Shown here: piece after piece, positions 22,170 to 34,339 of the stretch
How positions within the stretch are numbered: position 1 is the first letter of the stretch
Layout: every line of letters starts with the position of its first letter
Assembly: GCA_029204225.1 (NCBI GenBank)
Contig: CM055097.1
Coordinates: 32,210,802-32,274,801, forward strand
Direction of reading: 5' to 3'
Length of the DNA: 64,000 bases
DNA from: Diphasiastrum complanatum
Taxonomy: Eukaryota > Streptophyta > Lycopodiopsida > Lycopodiales > Lycopodiaceae
Notes under the pieces: model-generated
What the model was told of the DNA's origin: nothing
What the model saw: only the letters and a program-made list of their open reading frames with translations
The model's database searches: none
Made by a program: the position numbers and the translations under genes

Positions 22170-24549
22170 TCATTTCCCTTTGATAAAATTTACACCCTTT
22201 TCAATGCTCGACCGCAACTCGCCCTTTAATTTCTCCAAACCTTTCCTGCAAACAAAGAAAATTAAAGGATGTTAGACAATGGGTCCGCAAGAGGCTCCTT
22301 GAAAGATTGACTACTAGAAAAGTTTCGACTCTGATAGAAACCGTTAAAACGGCACTAACCTCTCAAAATCATTCAAAGGGCCCAGAGGAAAGATTTCCTC
22401 TATTCCAGATCGGCCAAGTCTTACTTTTGATGCAAAGTAGGGTAACTCTGTTACTTCTGAAGCGACAAAGGAACATTCCACAACACCAGTTTCTCCACGT
22501 AAAGCACGCAAATTCGCATCTGCAAACTTAGCTGCCGCATATGCCTGAATAGTTATAAAGTAAGTTGCCATAAGTCAAGTACTATGAATCATCCTACTTC
22601 AAATCTGAACTTCTGCAACGAATGCCAAGATGGACAACTCAAAAAACTCATTTACAAACTGTAGACTACAAAGATTAGCTATACTGAATGAGAAATGGAA
22701 GAATGTTACCATTGATAGAGTGGCTGAGCCCGCACCTGCCTTTGCCTGAAATATGGCACGAATGTGATTGATTTATTGCACTTCAAGCAAACATGATACG
22801 AAAAGGAATATTTCCAACATACTCTCCCAGCTATTCAATTCCAATTCCTATCTCAAGTAGTATCTTCTGTAAAAAATCCAGAAAAAAACTAGAATATTGA
22901 GAGGTAAATATTCTTACCTCAACAACCTCCGTGCCACCATTTTGGATTCTATTGGTTAGATATTCAGTTTCTTCTTTGGTGAAAGTGAATGGAGGATTAA
23001 CCTGAATAACCATGTCAAATCCAACAAGGCAACGGCAATAAGTTTTTGCTCAATAAGCAACTTGTAAAGGATCCCATTTTTGAAAATATTTGTGGCACAA
23101 ATGGAAAACCAGCAAAGCAAAGGCAGTGCTTGTTGTGATTAAATTTAGTGAATGTAACAGCTAAAATATGAAGTACCTGAGGAGTCACACAATGGTTACC
23201 TGAGATAAAATTGGAAGGATAGTGATGCCTGCATGTCCCCCAACCACTGGCACACTCACCTCCCTCGGATCAACACCAATAACTTCTGCCTGCTCCCCGT
23301 ACGAATCAAAAGAGAATATCATAGCAGACAGAAGGATGTTATTGACTTAAAAGTTGGATCTCGAGAGTAGCTAAAATCAAAATTGTCATACACGATGATA
23401 TTTCTATGAACACTCTTATTCAGATGGATAACCAAATCAGAAGGATAACAAAGAGCACTGCTGCTTGATCAGATATTGTATCTACGTTCACTCCTTTTTT
23501 CAAAAAGTACGTGGAGAAAATGCACAATCTAAAGCTTTCACAGAATTGCCAAAATAATAATAAAAACAAGGTGAATCTTTATATGATCCATTTACAGAGA
23601 AATAAAACCAATAAGTGACCTATCCACCATATCTTGTTCTGCTCCACCATACTCACCACAAAGGTGTTTGCTCTGACAACATCCAAGGTAGTTACTCCAA
23701 GGAGACGTTTGGGGTCATAAATTCCTGCTTTTTTGAATACCTCAGCAGCAATAGGCACAGTTGAATTCACGGGATTACTGATGATATTCACCACAGCCTT
23801 TGGACAGCTCCTGGCTATGCCCTCACAAAGAGTGCGAACTATTCCTGCATTGATGTTGAATAGATCGTCACGGGTCATCCCAGGCTTTCGTGGCACCCCA
23901 GCTGGGATTATCACCAAATCCACACCCTCCAATGCTGCATCTAGATGTTCTTTGCCAAAGCCACGTACCTGCATCCCTCAAACACACTCATTCAATAAGA
24001 TCCTTGCTGAAATGCACTGTTTGAAGCAGAGTGAAACAGGTTATTAATTAGGCTATGATTTATTGTTGCTACTTACCACTGTACTTGTGTTAGTGTGGCT
24101 CAAGTCTGCTGTCACCCCGGGTGTGTTGACCACATCATATAAGTTGAGGGTTGCGACCAAAGGATTGATCTTTAATAAGAGTGAGAGAGGCTGCCCTATA
24201 CCGCCTGCAGCACCCAACACCGCCACTTTCAACCCTGGAGCTGCACCTTTGGCTCTGCACTGCTGCATATCGACATCGGCCTTTTCCTCGGCCTGATTCC
24301 ATCACAGAAACAGCAAGAAAGCTTCATTTTTACCACAATAGGTTAGATACAATATGGTCAATAGCATATATACAATGAAGAATGCTTTTTGATTGCTACA
24401 AAACAATAGTAGAATTTTCGCAAAAAATGGATTTTTGGGTTTTTACAAACATAAGGGAGGATTCTCACAAATTTGTGATGGGGCTGAATGTGCGAGGATA
24501 TGCGTGACAAACGGGCATGAGGGCGGCTTTCACCTTGGAAGGACTCCAT
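22170..24549 (-). CDS. Peroxisomal (glyoxysomal) NAD-malate dehydrogenase, 8 exons
   Basis: Interconverts malate and oxaloacetate with NAD in peroxisomes, serving beta-oxidation, the glyoxylate cycle or photorespiration. Coding exons on the minus strand: 24549-24469, 24292-24077, 23968-23657, 23289-23200, 23001-22918, 22745-22710, 22544-22360 and 22245-22170, all with GT-AG introns. They give 359 codons plus stop, close to the family's usual 355. Residues 13-21 (RLSRISSHI) form a PTS2 signal. Cys39-Arg40 before AKGAAPG matches the known presequence cleavage site. The NAD loop GAAGGIG is at 54-60, substrate arginines at 126, 132 and 198, the Asp195/His222 pair in LDVVR and GGHAG, and NPVNS at 164-168. 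The ATG at 24549 gives the PTS2 near the N-terminus. No breaks were seen. The PTS2 exon separates it from mitochondrial and plastid forms. Confidence 0.95.
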
Positions 24550-25200
24550 CGCCAACAAGACTAATATTACAATATCACAAATCCAATGCCTTTATAAGAG
24601 TTTTTGGAAGAGCAAGCTTCCCAGTTGAAGAAAACCTGAGCAAAATTGACCACACACAAATTAGCACAATCTTCAGCCAAAAACAATTTCCAACCTTACG
24701 GGAAAAAAAAAAGCAAAGCCCAATTGACCAAATTCCAACGCGTTCGTGAGTTGAAAAAGAAGAACTTGGAATAGCAATCCCACCCCCAGATGAAAGCAGA
24801 TTGGAAAAAGCACTCAAAACTTGAATCTTTACCCTACAAGACCTACACTTTTAGCTTACAAACAACTGCGCCCAAAAAAAGCTTATACAAACAAAAAAGC
24901 CGGACCTGCAGCCCCAAAAAATCGGATCGCTGTAATCCAGCGATCAGCCTCCCGCTCCAAATCAACAAAAACCCATTCTTTTCGCACCTGCAAGCTCCCA
25001 CCTTTTTGGGCGCTTATGCCTGGAGAGCAAAGCCAAAACTCGAGATATGCTACCGACACGTGTCCAAAAAGGCTGACAGGGACACATGTGGCGGACAAAT
25101 CTTGAGGTCCCCGCTTATTTGGCGGCTGACGTGACTGCCTCGGATACACTTGGAGGATTCCCATTGGCTGGCTATGGATGTGGTAAATATTGATCTCTTT
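24550..25200 (-). promoter_or_regulatory. Upstream region of the malate dehydrogenase gene with bZIP-type sites
   Basis: About 510-585 bases upstream of the ATG are a palindromic G-box GACACGTGTC (25055-25064), CACATG (25083-25088) and TGACGTGA (25127-25134), a cluster of sites that plant bZIP and bHLH factors bind. The sites are directly visible; their use here is inference. I could not fix a TATA box. Open frames in 24790-25164 look like chance. Confidence 0.4.
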
Positions 25201-25730
25201 TTATTTGTATATAGGTATCTGTTTGTGATGCTTCATTTTGGCAACTCGTGTATAATTTTTATTGCAAAAGCCCAAAAGCCGAAGAAAAGTCTCAAATTAT
25301 TTGAAAATTGTGTGGGCATATAGAAAGAGGAAATAAATAAGAATTCTTAAAATCCCTTGATTGATGAACCTTTTTGGACTCTTGCGAGTATGCATCAACA
25401 AATTCATATCTTATCTAGATATTGTGCATGTGGTCTCTCTCTCCCTCTCTCTCATCCATATCTTTTGATCATCATGATATGTGTATAATGTGAAAGAGAA
25501 ATAAATCTTGTTGTTTACATGTGTGGTGGGCATTGACAACATTTGATTTCATGCTCTATATCTACATCTAAAAGGTTGTACTCTAACCACAAAATCTCAT
25601 ATCAACAAAGGTTTAACACATCAACGGTTTTCACTTGAGACTACTTGCTTTTTAAGAGAGATACATTTTTGTTTTTTCCTCATCTTTGGTATTAAGATTA
25701 AGAATGACAAGCATAGATTTTCCTGTCGAA

Positions 25731-25798
25731 AAGTCCATCAAATGCGCACTGATTAACCAAACAAAAGTCCATCAACTGCACACTGATTAACCAAACAA
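25731..25798. repeat. 34-bp tandem duplication
   Basis: Two units starting AAGTCCATCAAATGCGCACT and AAGTCCATCAACTGCACACT, both followed by GATTAACCAAACAA. Only two differences, so the duplication is recent relative to its surroundings. Confidence 0.9.
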
Positions 25799-26149
25799 AA
25801 ATTTTCATTTTTGCTACTTAAATGTAAACTTTATATTAACAAACTAAAGCTTACATTCTTCCATTTCAAATATGGTATAGAGACATATTTTAATTTTTTC
25901 AATGGAGATCTCTTAGCGTAATACTTAAAACACAATAAAAATTAGAATGTACTCTTATCAATTCTCTTTTGTTTTTTCACTTTAATGCTCCTTTGTACCA
26001 TTTTATTGACTTCCTCTACTTTGTTGAAATTCTATGCTCAAGCCCAATTCCATTAGGTGATGAGCATCCTAGAAAATTCTTATTTATATCTATCTTTGAA
26101 AACAACAAAAAAAGGAAGGAAGAAGGTTCGAATTTTTGTTACGAATTTT

Positions 26150-26390
26150 TCCGACCCAAGCCTTTTTTCGACCCAATGTTAATCCCATCAAAGAGAGATT
26201 TTTCGACCCTGGATCGGATCGGATCGAGGCGAAAAATATTTGGGCTACTTCGACCCTGGATCGGATTGGATCGGATAGTCGGATTGGATTGAGTCTAATT
26301 TATCCGAGCGTCTTCGACCCTAGATCGGGTTTAATTTTTTCAATCCTGAAAAAATCTGAGCCTATGTATATTTTTCGACCCAATGTATAT
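26150..26390. repeat. Irregular CTTCGACCCTGGATCGGAT repeat
   Basis: CGACCC recurs at about 26152, 26167, 26205, 26249, 26316 and 26376. Three of these continue as CTGGATCGGAT or CTAGATCGGGT, and GGATCGGATCGGATC-type runs sit between them. Confidence 0.6.
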
Positions 26391-26409
26391 AAATTTTGAC
26401 CCTTTGTAC

Positions 26410-27447
26410 TGTTGGAAATTAAGCCCACAGTTGTCTCCTTGGAATCACAACTTAGACAGCCACATTATATGAAGAACGTCTACAACGGACTTCCGGCTGA
26501 TCTTCAACAAAGGGTAAACAATCCTGTCGTAATTTTCCAAAAAGCGACACTTGCCTTAAATTTATTCCTTTCAACTATTTTGAAGGAGTTAACTTGTTTT
26601 AAGGGCACCATCGGCTTTTTAAAGGATAGTGTCGCCTTTTTAAGGACATTGTCGGCTTTTTTCACAAAATCCTGAAGAGAGAGAAAAAGCGACAGTCCTC
26701 TATTTTGCAATCCTCTGTTTTGCAGCGTCCTTGTCCACGTCAACATTCCTTGCATGTTGACTGTGTACACAATGTACAGTTGTCATCTCAAGCCAATACT
26801 TCCAAGTACAACGGCTTGCCTAATTAGATGACAAACATTTATTGTAATACATGGATGCAATCTATAAATGGATCATCCAGGCACACTCTATAGGATGCTC
26901 TGTCCATGAGACGTATGAATTGAGCCTCCCAATTACACCGCCATTTTGGTTGTAATTGCTATTTTATTGTGCTTCAGTGTAATATAGCACATTCTTCTAT
27001 CTGTGTATAACGTAGATGAATGTTTGTTGTGATTGAATGCACTTTATCGCTGTTTTGTTTACTCACTTTGATCAAAACACGAACGTCTACGACTCCTTCG
27101 CTTCTGATTAGATGATGGTTGTCTTTGACGCTTGAGGAACTCGTGATATCATACCGCTCTTCCATCTAGTTTAAAACTAAACTTCATATTGAATCTGATT
27201 TCCAGTAATACCACACACACAAACCATTTCTAATCTCTTCGATGGACTGTACTCTCATTTTTGTGAGTATGAACTAATTTTAAGATAATGTTGGGCAACT
27301 AGAACACTTAAAGTTGTGATTATACTTAGCATAATCTTTTTATTAGATTGTTCTTGCATCTAACAGCTGATTGTAATGGGAGAGCAAGTTCCGCAATATT
27401 CTTGCTCTCTTCTCCGTTCACGTTCTTCTATCTCCCTTGTCCCAGCA
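26410..27447 (+). repeat. 5' LTR of the copia element (inferred)
   Basis: TGTTGGAAATTAAG at 26410 to CCCAGCA at 27447, next to the primer binding site. TCTATAAATGG at about 26870 is a plausible TATA box. With no second copy in the window the outer edge rests on the TG terminus alone. It holds a cluster of TGTCGC/GCGACA words at 26540-26695. Confidence 0.55.
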
Positions 27448-27449
27448 GA

Positions 27450-27467
27450 TTGGTATCAAAGCAGAGC
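27450..27467 (+). other. Primer binding site of the copia element
   Basis: TTGGTATCAAAGCAGAGC, one base off the usual TGGTATCAGAGC, two bases after the LTR end. Confidence 0.8.
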
Positions 27468-27554
27468 TCAAATAAACCGAGAGATTAAGTTTATTCCATT
27501 TGTATTATTGTTAACATATCTCATATTGGTAACTCTTCGTCATCATCCAACGAG

Positions 27555-28229
27555 GCTAGAATCATTGACAAGTTCAATGGTTCTAACTTCTACATCTAGA
27601 AGTTAAAACTCCCGATGATGGTGATAGATAGAGATCTTTGGGATGTAGTAGAAGGTCAAAGATCAAAGATCAAAGGCCTTAGCTATGAGACTCATGATGT
27701 AACCACTAGATTATATCTTAGAAAGAAGTTCTTTACTCTTAGCATGTCTGACTATACTGCCATCACTTCTCACATCAACAGCTTCAAATCTTTAATGGAT
27801 CAGTTATCAGTTGTAGGATGTGCTATTCAAGATGATGATGTCGTTATGACCTTGTTTTCTTCTCTTCCAAAGTCGTATGAATACTTTGTGGTGATGATCA
27901 CCCTAAACCCGACCTCACTCTTCAAAAGGTGGTCAGTCATCTTTTTCAAGAAGAAATGCGGAGAAAGACCATGGTCCTGTACACCAAGAAGAAAGACTAT
28001 TCCAAGGGCAAGAATCAAGCGCAGCAACAACAACAGAAGCCTCACACTCAAGATGAGCATGGTGGATCGCGCAAGAAGCTTTTCTGCAGATATTGCAAGA
28101 GAGCCAATCACGACATCAAGGAGTGTTGCATCCGCATCTACAACGAGGAAAAGAAGCAACAACAACAACATCCAGACTCCTCCAATGCAGCGGAATTCAA
28201 AGAGCAAGATACACACTTGTTAATGGCTT
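27555..28229 (+). pseudogene. Copia gag
   Basis: Begins near IIDKFNGSNFYI (about 27568; a stop replaces the usual Trp). It continues with DRDLWDVVEGQ, FTLSMSDYTAITSHINSF and LFSSLPKSYEYFV (27615-27890), the standard capsid words of copia gag. After a frame change the zinc knuckle CRYCKRANHDIKEC (CX2CX4HX4C, near 28090) and a Gln-rich tail follow. At least one stop and one shift prevent translation as one protein. Confidence 0.8.
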
Positions 28230-28528
28230 ACAACAGTAGCAACAAAGACTGTGATAGCTGGTACTCAGACAACGACGCTACCCAACACATGAACTCTCGC
28301 AATGAATGGTTTACCGAGTATGCAGCTTACAACAGAGATCAATTCATCTACCTCGGAGATTCAAGCACCATACGCGTTGAAGGCAAAGGGACAGTCAAGA
28401 TCACATTTAGCAACGATCTATCTATTTGTGTTCTCAACGTCCTTCACGTTTCTCAGCTATCAAAGAACCTGTTATCAGTCTCTAAGATAACTGATGAGGG
28501 CTACATTGTTACTTTCTCATGTGAGTAG
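28230..28528 (+). pseudogene. Copia protease
   Basis: In frame with the zinc knuckle, WYSDNDATQHMNSRNEW (about 28260) replaces the usual W-x-x-D-S-G-A-S/T-x-H-M, so the catalytic triplet is altered. It continues GKGTVKITFSND, VLNVLHVSQLSKNLLSVSKI and stops at 28526 in what should be the start of the integrase linker. Confidence 0.8.
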
Positions 28529-28651
28529 TGTACAATATCTGAGGAAGATACTACTCTGACTACATGCACTAGAGCCGGGAATCTTTACGTACTCTCTAAT
28601 TCAGTTGCATTAGCTAGTATCTCTCATGAAAATGTATGTGTTGAGAATACC

Positions 28652-28828
28652 CCCAACAGGATCCACGGCCTGAAGTAGTGCTGGTCCCTCGGCACTCTGT
28701 CAGTTCAGCTGTTGGCTCACCGCTGGTTGATCAGGTACGTCGTGACATCTTCCATAAACGTGATTCTGTCAATATTTTTCAATTCTTTATTTGTGTGCAG
28801 GGACTTGTGGACGCCGGTGATCCAACGA
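28652..28828 (+). repeat. Foreign segment shared with family B 3' end
   Basis: Resembles 35155-35335: CCCCCAACAGGATCCACGGC against CCCCCAACAGGTTCCATGGC, then AAGTAGTGC, GGTCCC, GGCACTCTG, GTTGATCAGGTA/GTGGATCAGGTA, CGTCTTCCAT-like and GGACTTGTGGAC. On its left the copia sequence VCVEN is interrupted, and on its right NAILWHSRFGHVN resumes, so it lies inside the integrase linker. Confidence 0.7.
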
Positions 28829-29880
28829 TAATGCTATTTTGTGGCATAGTCGATTTGGACATGTGAATACAAAATGACTTTCTTATATGCATTGTAATAG
28901 TTTAGTTGATGGATTGTATTTCCCTTCTTCATTAGATAGGAAATCTTTCTTTTGTGAATCATGCATCTATGGGAAGCACTTTAGAAGCAAGTTTCCCAAA
29001 TCACGTTCCATCAAAACAAAACATGTATTGGATCTTGTACATAGCGATCTTTGTGGTCCAATGCCAACTCTGTCCTTAGGAGATGCAATCTATTTTATTG
29101 CTTTCATAGATGATTATTCTAGATGGTCTACAGTCATATTCATTAAGCACAAATTTGAAGCCTTTGAATGCTTTAAGAGATTCAAGGACATGGCTGAGAC
29201 ACAAAAGTCTACAAAAGTGAAAGCATTCCAAACTGATGGTGGCGGCGAATACCTCTCTAATGAGATGTCTGACTACATGGCTGAACATGGTATTAAAAGA
29301 CAGTTCATCACTTCCTATTCACCTCAACAGAACGGGATTGCAGAAAGGAAGAATTGAACTCTTCTCAACTCAGCCAGATCCAAGCTACATCAATCACATC
29401 TATCAGCGGAGTTCTGGGCAAAAGCTACTGCCATAGCCTGTTACTTACAGAACATATCCAGCACCAAAGTCGTCAACAACGAAACTCCTCATGAAGTTTG
29501 GCATGGACACAAGCCTAGTGTGAGCCATTTAAAAATCTTCAATTGTGTATGTTTTGTTCACATTCCTAAACATCTTAGGAAGAAACTAGATCATGAGACA
29601 AATAAATGTATTTCAATGGCTATCCTGATGAACATAAAGCTTATAAAGTTTATGATCCATCCACCAATGTAGTATTTGTCTCTAGGCATGTAATATTTCA
29701 AGAACATATATACTATGATTTCAAACGGCCATCGTCATTTCATCCTATTTTACGTAGCATGGATCTTTCCAACGATGATATTCCTTCTACAGAACCTGCA
29801 GCCAGTTACAACTACAAAAGCCGAGCAGCCGACAGTACCTTTCATCAGACCAGACCAAGCTAGCTCCAGCAGATCTGGAG
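28829..29880 (+). pseudogene. Copia integrase
   Basis: LWHSRFGHVN starts the H-H-C-C zinc finger (C-x-x-C in FFCESCIYGKHF, about 28945). The DDE core follows: VHSDLCGPM, AFQTDGGGEYLSNE and SPQQNGIAERKN (28887-29357), with all three acidic residues visible. A stop follows ERKN at 29355; the frame then continues with EFWAKATAIACYLQN, YDPSTNVVFVSRHVIF and KRPSSFHP. The core is the best kept part of this element, but the stop and shifts disable it. Confidence 0.85.
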
Positions 29881-29989
29881 AAATTCAAGAAGAACCATCA
29901 TTGCATCCTGGTCAACCAAATGTCTGTAGATCCTCACGACCTCAGACAGTTCTTGAGAGATACACACCTCAATCATTTTGACTTCATCA

Positions 29990-30995
29990 GAAGAACCAGA
30001 GAGCCTAGCCGAAGCAATTAACTCCAAGGATGTTGTGAAGTGGCAAGAAGCTATGGAAAGCGATACAACTCATTTTTTATGAACCAGACCTGGACACTGG
30101 TCGACTTCTTCACTCACAAGAGAGTTTTCGACAACAAGTGGATCTTCAAGAAGAAGATTAACTCTGATGGTTCCATTGCTAAATGGAAAGCATGGTTGGT
30201 GGCTAAAGGATTCACTCAAGTCCAAGGAGTGGATTATCAAGAAATTTTCAGTCGTGTCATCAAGATGCAGTCAATCAAGTCTTTGATTGCGTTAGCAGCC
30301 GCAGAAGACCTCAAAATGCACCAAATGGATGTCAAGATAGCATTTCTCAACGGCAACGTCGAGGAAACCGGAAGGATTCGAAGTCAAAGACCAAGAGCAC
30401 AAAGTGTGCAAGCTGCACAAAGCAATCTATGGTCTGAAATAGGTCGCAAGAGCATGGTTTGATAGAATCAACTCTTATCTCATTTAATTGAGATTTGCAA
30501 ACAATTCAACTAACTATAATGTTTATTCAAAGTATATAGGCACCAATTCAATTCACATAGCTCTTTACGTAGATGATGCATTTATTTTGTCTGATGACAC
30601 TTCTCTTCTACACACTACTAAGAGTGATCTGTTAAAGGAATTTGGCATGACTGATTTAGGAGCTATCTCTTCTTTGCTAGGAATTCACATTACTAGAAAT
30701 AGACTTCAAAAGAAGATCTATCTTAGCCAGTAGGCATATCTAAAAGGCATTTTAGAAAAAAATCATATGTCTAAATGCAAATCAATTGATACTCCAATGG
30801 AACCAAGTATAGTATTGACTAAACCTACTTGTGCTGATTCTGATAGTGAAGTACTCCACATAGTGAAGTACCCTTATCATTCACTAATAGGATCTTTGAT
30901 ATATGCAATGGTGTGTACTAGACCAGATTTAGCATATATTGTTAGCATGTTAAGCCAATTCATGTCTAATCCTAGGATCTCTCATTGGAAGCATT
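29990..30995 (+). pseudogene. Copia reverse transcriptase
   Basis: NKWIFKKKINSDGSIAKWKA and LVAKGFTQVQGVDYQEIFS (30130-30250) start the domain, then LKMHQMDVKIAFLNGNV. About 70 codons are disrupted by shifts before LYVDDAFILSD (Y-V-D-D, 30565), FGMTDLGAISSLLGI and KCKSIDTPMEPS. It ends with SLIGSLIYAMVCTRPDLAYIV. Both catalytic aspartates of the YVDD box are present but the chain is interrupted. Confidence 0.85.
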
Positions 30996-31363
30996 AAAGA
31001 GAGTGATGAGATATATTCAAGGAAGTTTAGATCACATATTATGTTATGATGGAAATGTTATTGACCCACTCGTCCTGCGAGGCTACTTCGACTCAGATTG
31101 GGGAGGAACAGTCTCTACCAGAAAATCTACCTCCGGCTTCTGTTTCTATTTGGCAGGGGGACCAATTTCGTGGAACTTAAGAAAGCAAAAATCAGTTGCG
31201 CTTTCTTCGACAGAGGCAGAGTACATCACAACATGGCAAGCTTCAAAAGAAGCTATATGAATCAGGTTATTGCTTCACGACTTACATCACACTCAGTTCA
31301 ATGCTACCACCATTCTGTGTGACAACTTGAGCTGTATTTCACTGTCATTGAATCCCAGATTTC
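30985..31363 (+). pseudogene. Copia RNase H, truncated by LTR X
   Basis: LKRVMRYIQGSLDHILCYD, YFDSDWGGTVSTRKSTSGFC and SWNLRKQKSVALSSTEAEY (30985-31230) are standard. After a stop at 31258 the sequence continues to CDNLSCISLSLNP and then breaks at 31363/31364 where the X LTR begins. Confidence 0.85.
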
Positions 31364-32580
<1,217 letters not shown>

Positions 32581-34009
32581 GTTTCAGGGAGTGTATACAG
32601 TATAGTCGCCGTTGAAGAGAGCTTTGGGAGAAGAGTAGTCTTCTGAGAGTTCGAAGTTTACGGCGGGTTGGAGACAGAAAGTAAAGCACTGATACACAGT
32701 TTCTAACATACTGAGGCTTGCCAAGCTTGAAGCTATGAGAGAATTCAGAGACAGATCTTGTTAGTTGAATCTAAAAGACGGAGAAATGGAATTTTGAAAA
32801 TTTTGTAGAGCAGTTGCTTGGCGTTTGCAGTTGGTGTGCATTCAAACGGACATCGTTTTGAGAACGGTTTGAAGCAGTGGATTTCCAGCAGTAGAGCAAC
32901 CTCATATCAAGAAAATTTGTCTGTTAAAGAGCTTTATAAAGACTGCTAGGTGTCAAGAAGAGTACAAGAATCTTGGCCAAGGGTTTTGCACTGTGAAATT
33001 GAGTTTTTCTCTTCATAGAAGTCTGTTTTAGACCTATGAAAGGCCAGTGGAGGGCGCCTTGGGGAGATCGATTAGCAGCCAGAAGGCTGTGGCTAGCCGC
33101 GCGCCAGAGAAAGCACTGATATGGTTGAGTTCGGTGGTTAAAACCCCTGCCACCATAGCTAAAGCTCGTGAAGAAGGAAGGGGCAGGTCACGGGCAGTCG
33201 CGCACCCCCAACGCGACTAGTAGCCTTGTGTATGTAAGTGTTTAACGACCTCAAGCAACAATCCTCAATGCACGAGCTTGTATAAACCATTGGATCCTGT
33301 TGATCTAAAGTAAAGGGCCAAGATCCTTGAAGGAAGAATGAACTTGAGACATTGATCTTCAAGTGAACGTTGGATTGCCTTGGGTCTATCTTGAACTTCA
33401 AATAAAAGGGATTTTAGTAAACTTGGCACTTCAACTTCTTTAAAAAATTTCAGTTTCAAATTGAAGTTGGGTCCCTTCACAAGTGAAGTTTGAAGTTACT
33501 TCAATAAGAAGAAATAGTTCAAAAACAAGAAAAGTCCCTATTTTTAGGTCCTTTATTCGTTTTGACCCAAGCGAAAGGCTACAGACTCCAAACGAAGGGC
33601 ACTCGAACTATACCTACAAGTACGGTACAACAAAACAGAGTGACTGCAGCGGAGAAAGTGTTTGGAGTGCGCCAAAATTCATCTCACCATTCAATTGGGC
33701 ACGTAGTTGGGAGTTGGTGACAAAGTGCATTTTGGAAAGCGACGCTGATTTGGCTTTCAAATTGGCGAAAAATTATCAGGTGTTAGTAGGTCATCATTTT
33801 CAACTTCTAACATCACGATTGGCCTCGGCATACAGTTTATAGCCTACGGTTGCAGTTTCAGACAGTTTTGGGATGGCAAACATGGGAGAGTCCATTTTGA
33901 GTGAAAGTAGCAAATTGGATGGGATTTTCAACTATACAGTGTGAAAATTCAAAATGAAAAACATACTGATAGAGAAAGAATTGAGAAACCCTAACTTGAT
34001 GGATGCTAG
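32581..34009. other. Unrecognised sequence between the inverted X LTRs
   Basis: Should include the leader of the plus-strand X element. A 119-codon frame at 33483-33842 shows no known domain. No gag, zinc knuckle or pol motif was seen. Confidence 0.4.
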
Positions 34010-34339
34010 CACATCACAGCCAATTGGATGGCACATTTGACGACCTAATTGCTTAATATAAATAGTTGTTCATATTTCTACATCTTAAGATTTGAAGCAT
34101 CAAGATCAATCATCAAGTATTGAATAGTTAGCGTTCTCTCTCTCAAGCTTACGAGCTTGGACACTCCTGAGCATTCTAGCTCACTTCTTTAGAGTCGATT
34201 AGAGATTTCTACTCCGCTTACTACTTATTAACATTGCACCTAATTCAGACTTATTTTAGTCGCTCAAAGATAGCTTAGAGTACACGACTTTGATCGGAAA
34301 ACTTATTGTACTCATTTACATCTATTTCGTTTTCATACT
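34010..34339 (-). repeat. LTR X, inverted copy, inner part
   Basis: Minus strand sequence matches 31705-32200: GAAGTGAGCTAGAATGCTCA, then the short GA run, CTAACTATTCAA, and ATATGAACAACTAT. It joins 47059 exactly if the family B element and one copy of ATACT are removed. Similarity to the plus copy ends near 34010. Confidence 0.8.
34335..34339. other. Target site duplication, left (ATACT)
   Basis: ATACT at 34335-34339 and 47054-47058 flank the family B element exactly. The plus-strand X copy has a single ATACT (as AGTAT) at the matching place. Confidence 0.95.

Larger units (their letters stand above)
25201..26409. other. Intergenic, AT-rich, with short tandem repeats
   Basis: No gene recognised. 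Contains the 34-bp duplication at 25731-25798 and the CTTCGACCC repeat at 26150-26390. Confidence 0.5.
26410..31363 (+). mobile_element. Ty1/copia retrotransposon, broken and 3'-truncated
   Basis: Order on the plus strand is LTR, initiator Met primer site, gag, protease, integrase, reverse transcriptase, RNase H, which is the copia order. It ends at 31363 inside the RNase H end, where another LTR (X) begins. Its own 3' LTR is therefore missing. Frameshifts and stops occur throughout, and a foreign segment (about 28652-28828) splits protease from integrase. Confidence 0.85.

Noticed and set aside
24790-25164. Open frames on both strands upstream of malate dehydrogenase
   Set aside because: Basic, low-complexity translations with no domain; better explained as promoter and leader composition.
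33483-33842. 119-codon open frame between the X LTRs
   Set aside because: No known domain and not supported by any retroelement gag motif; kept only as unassigned sequence.
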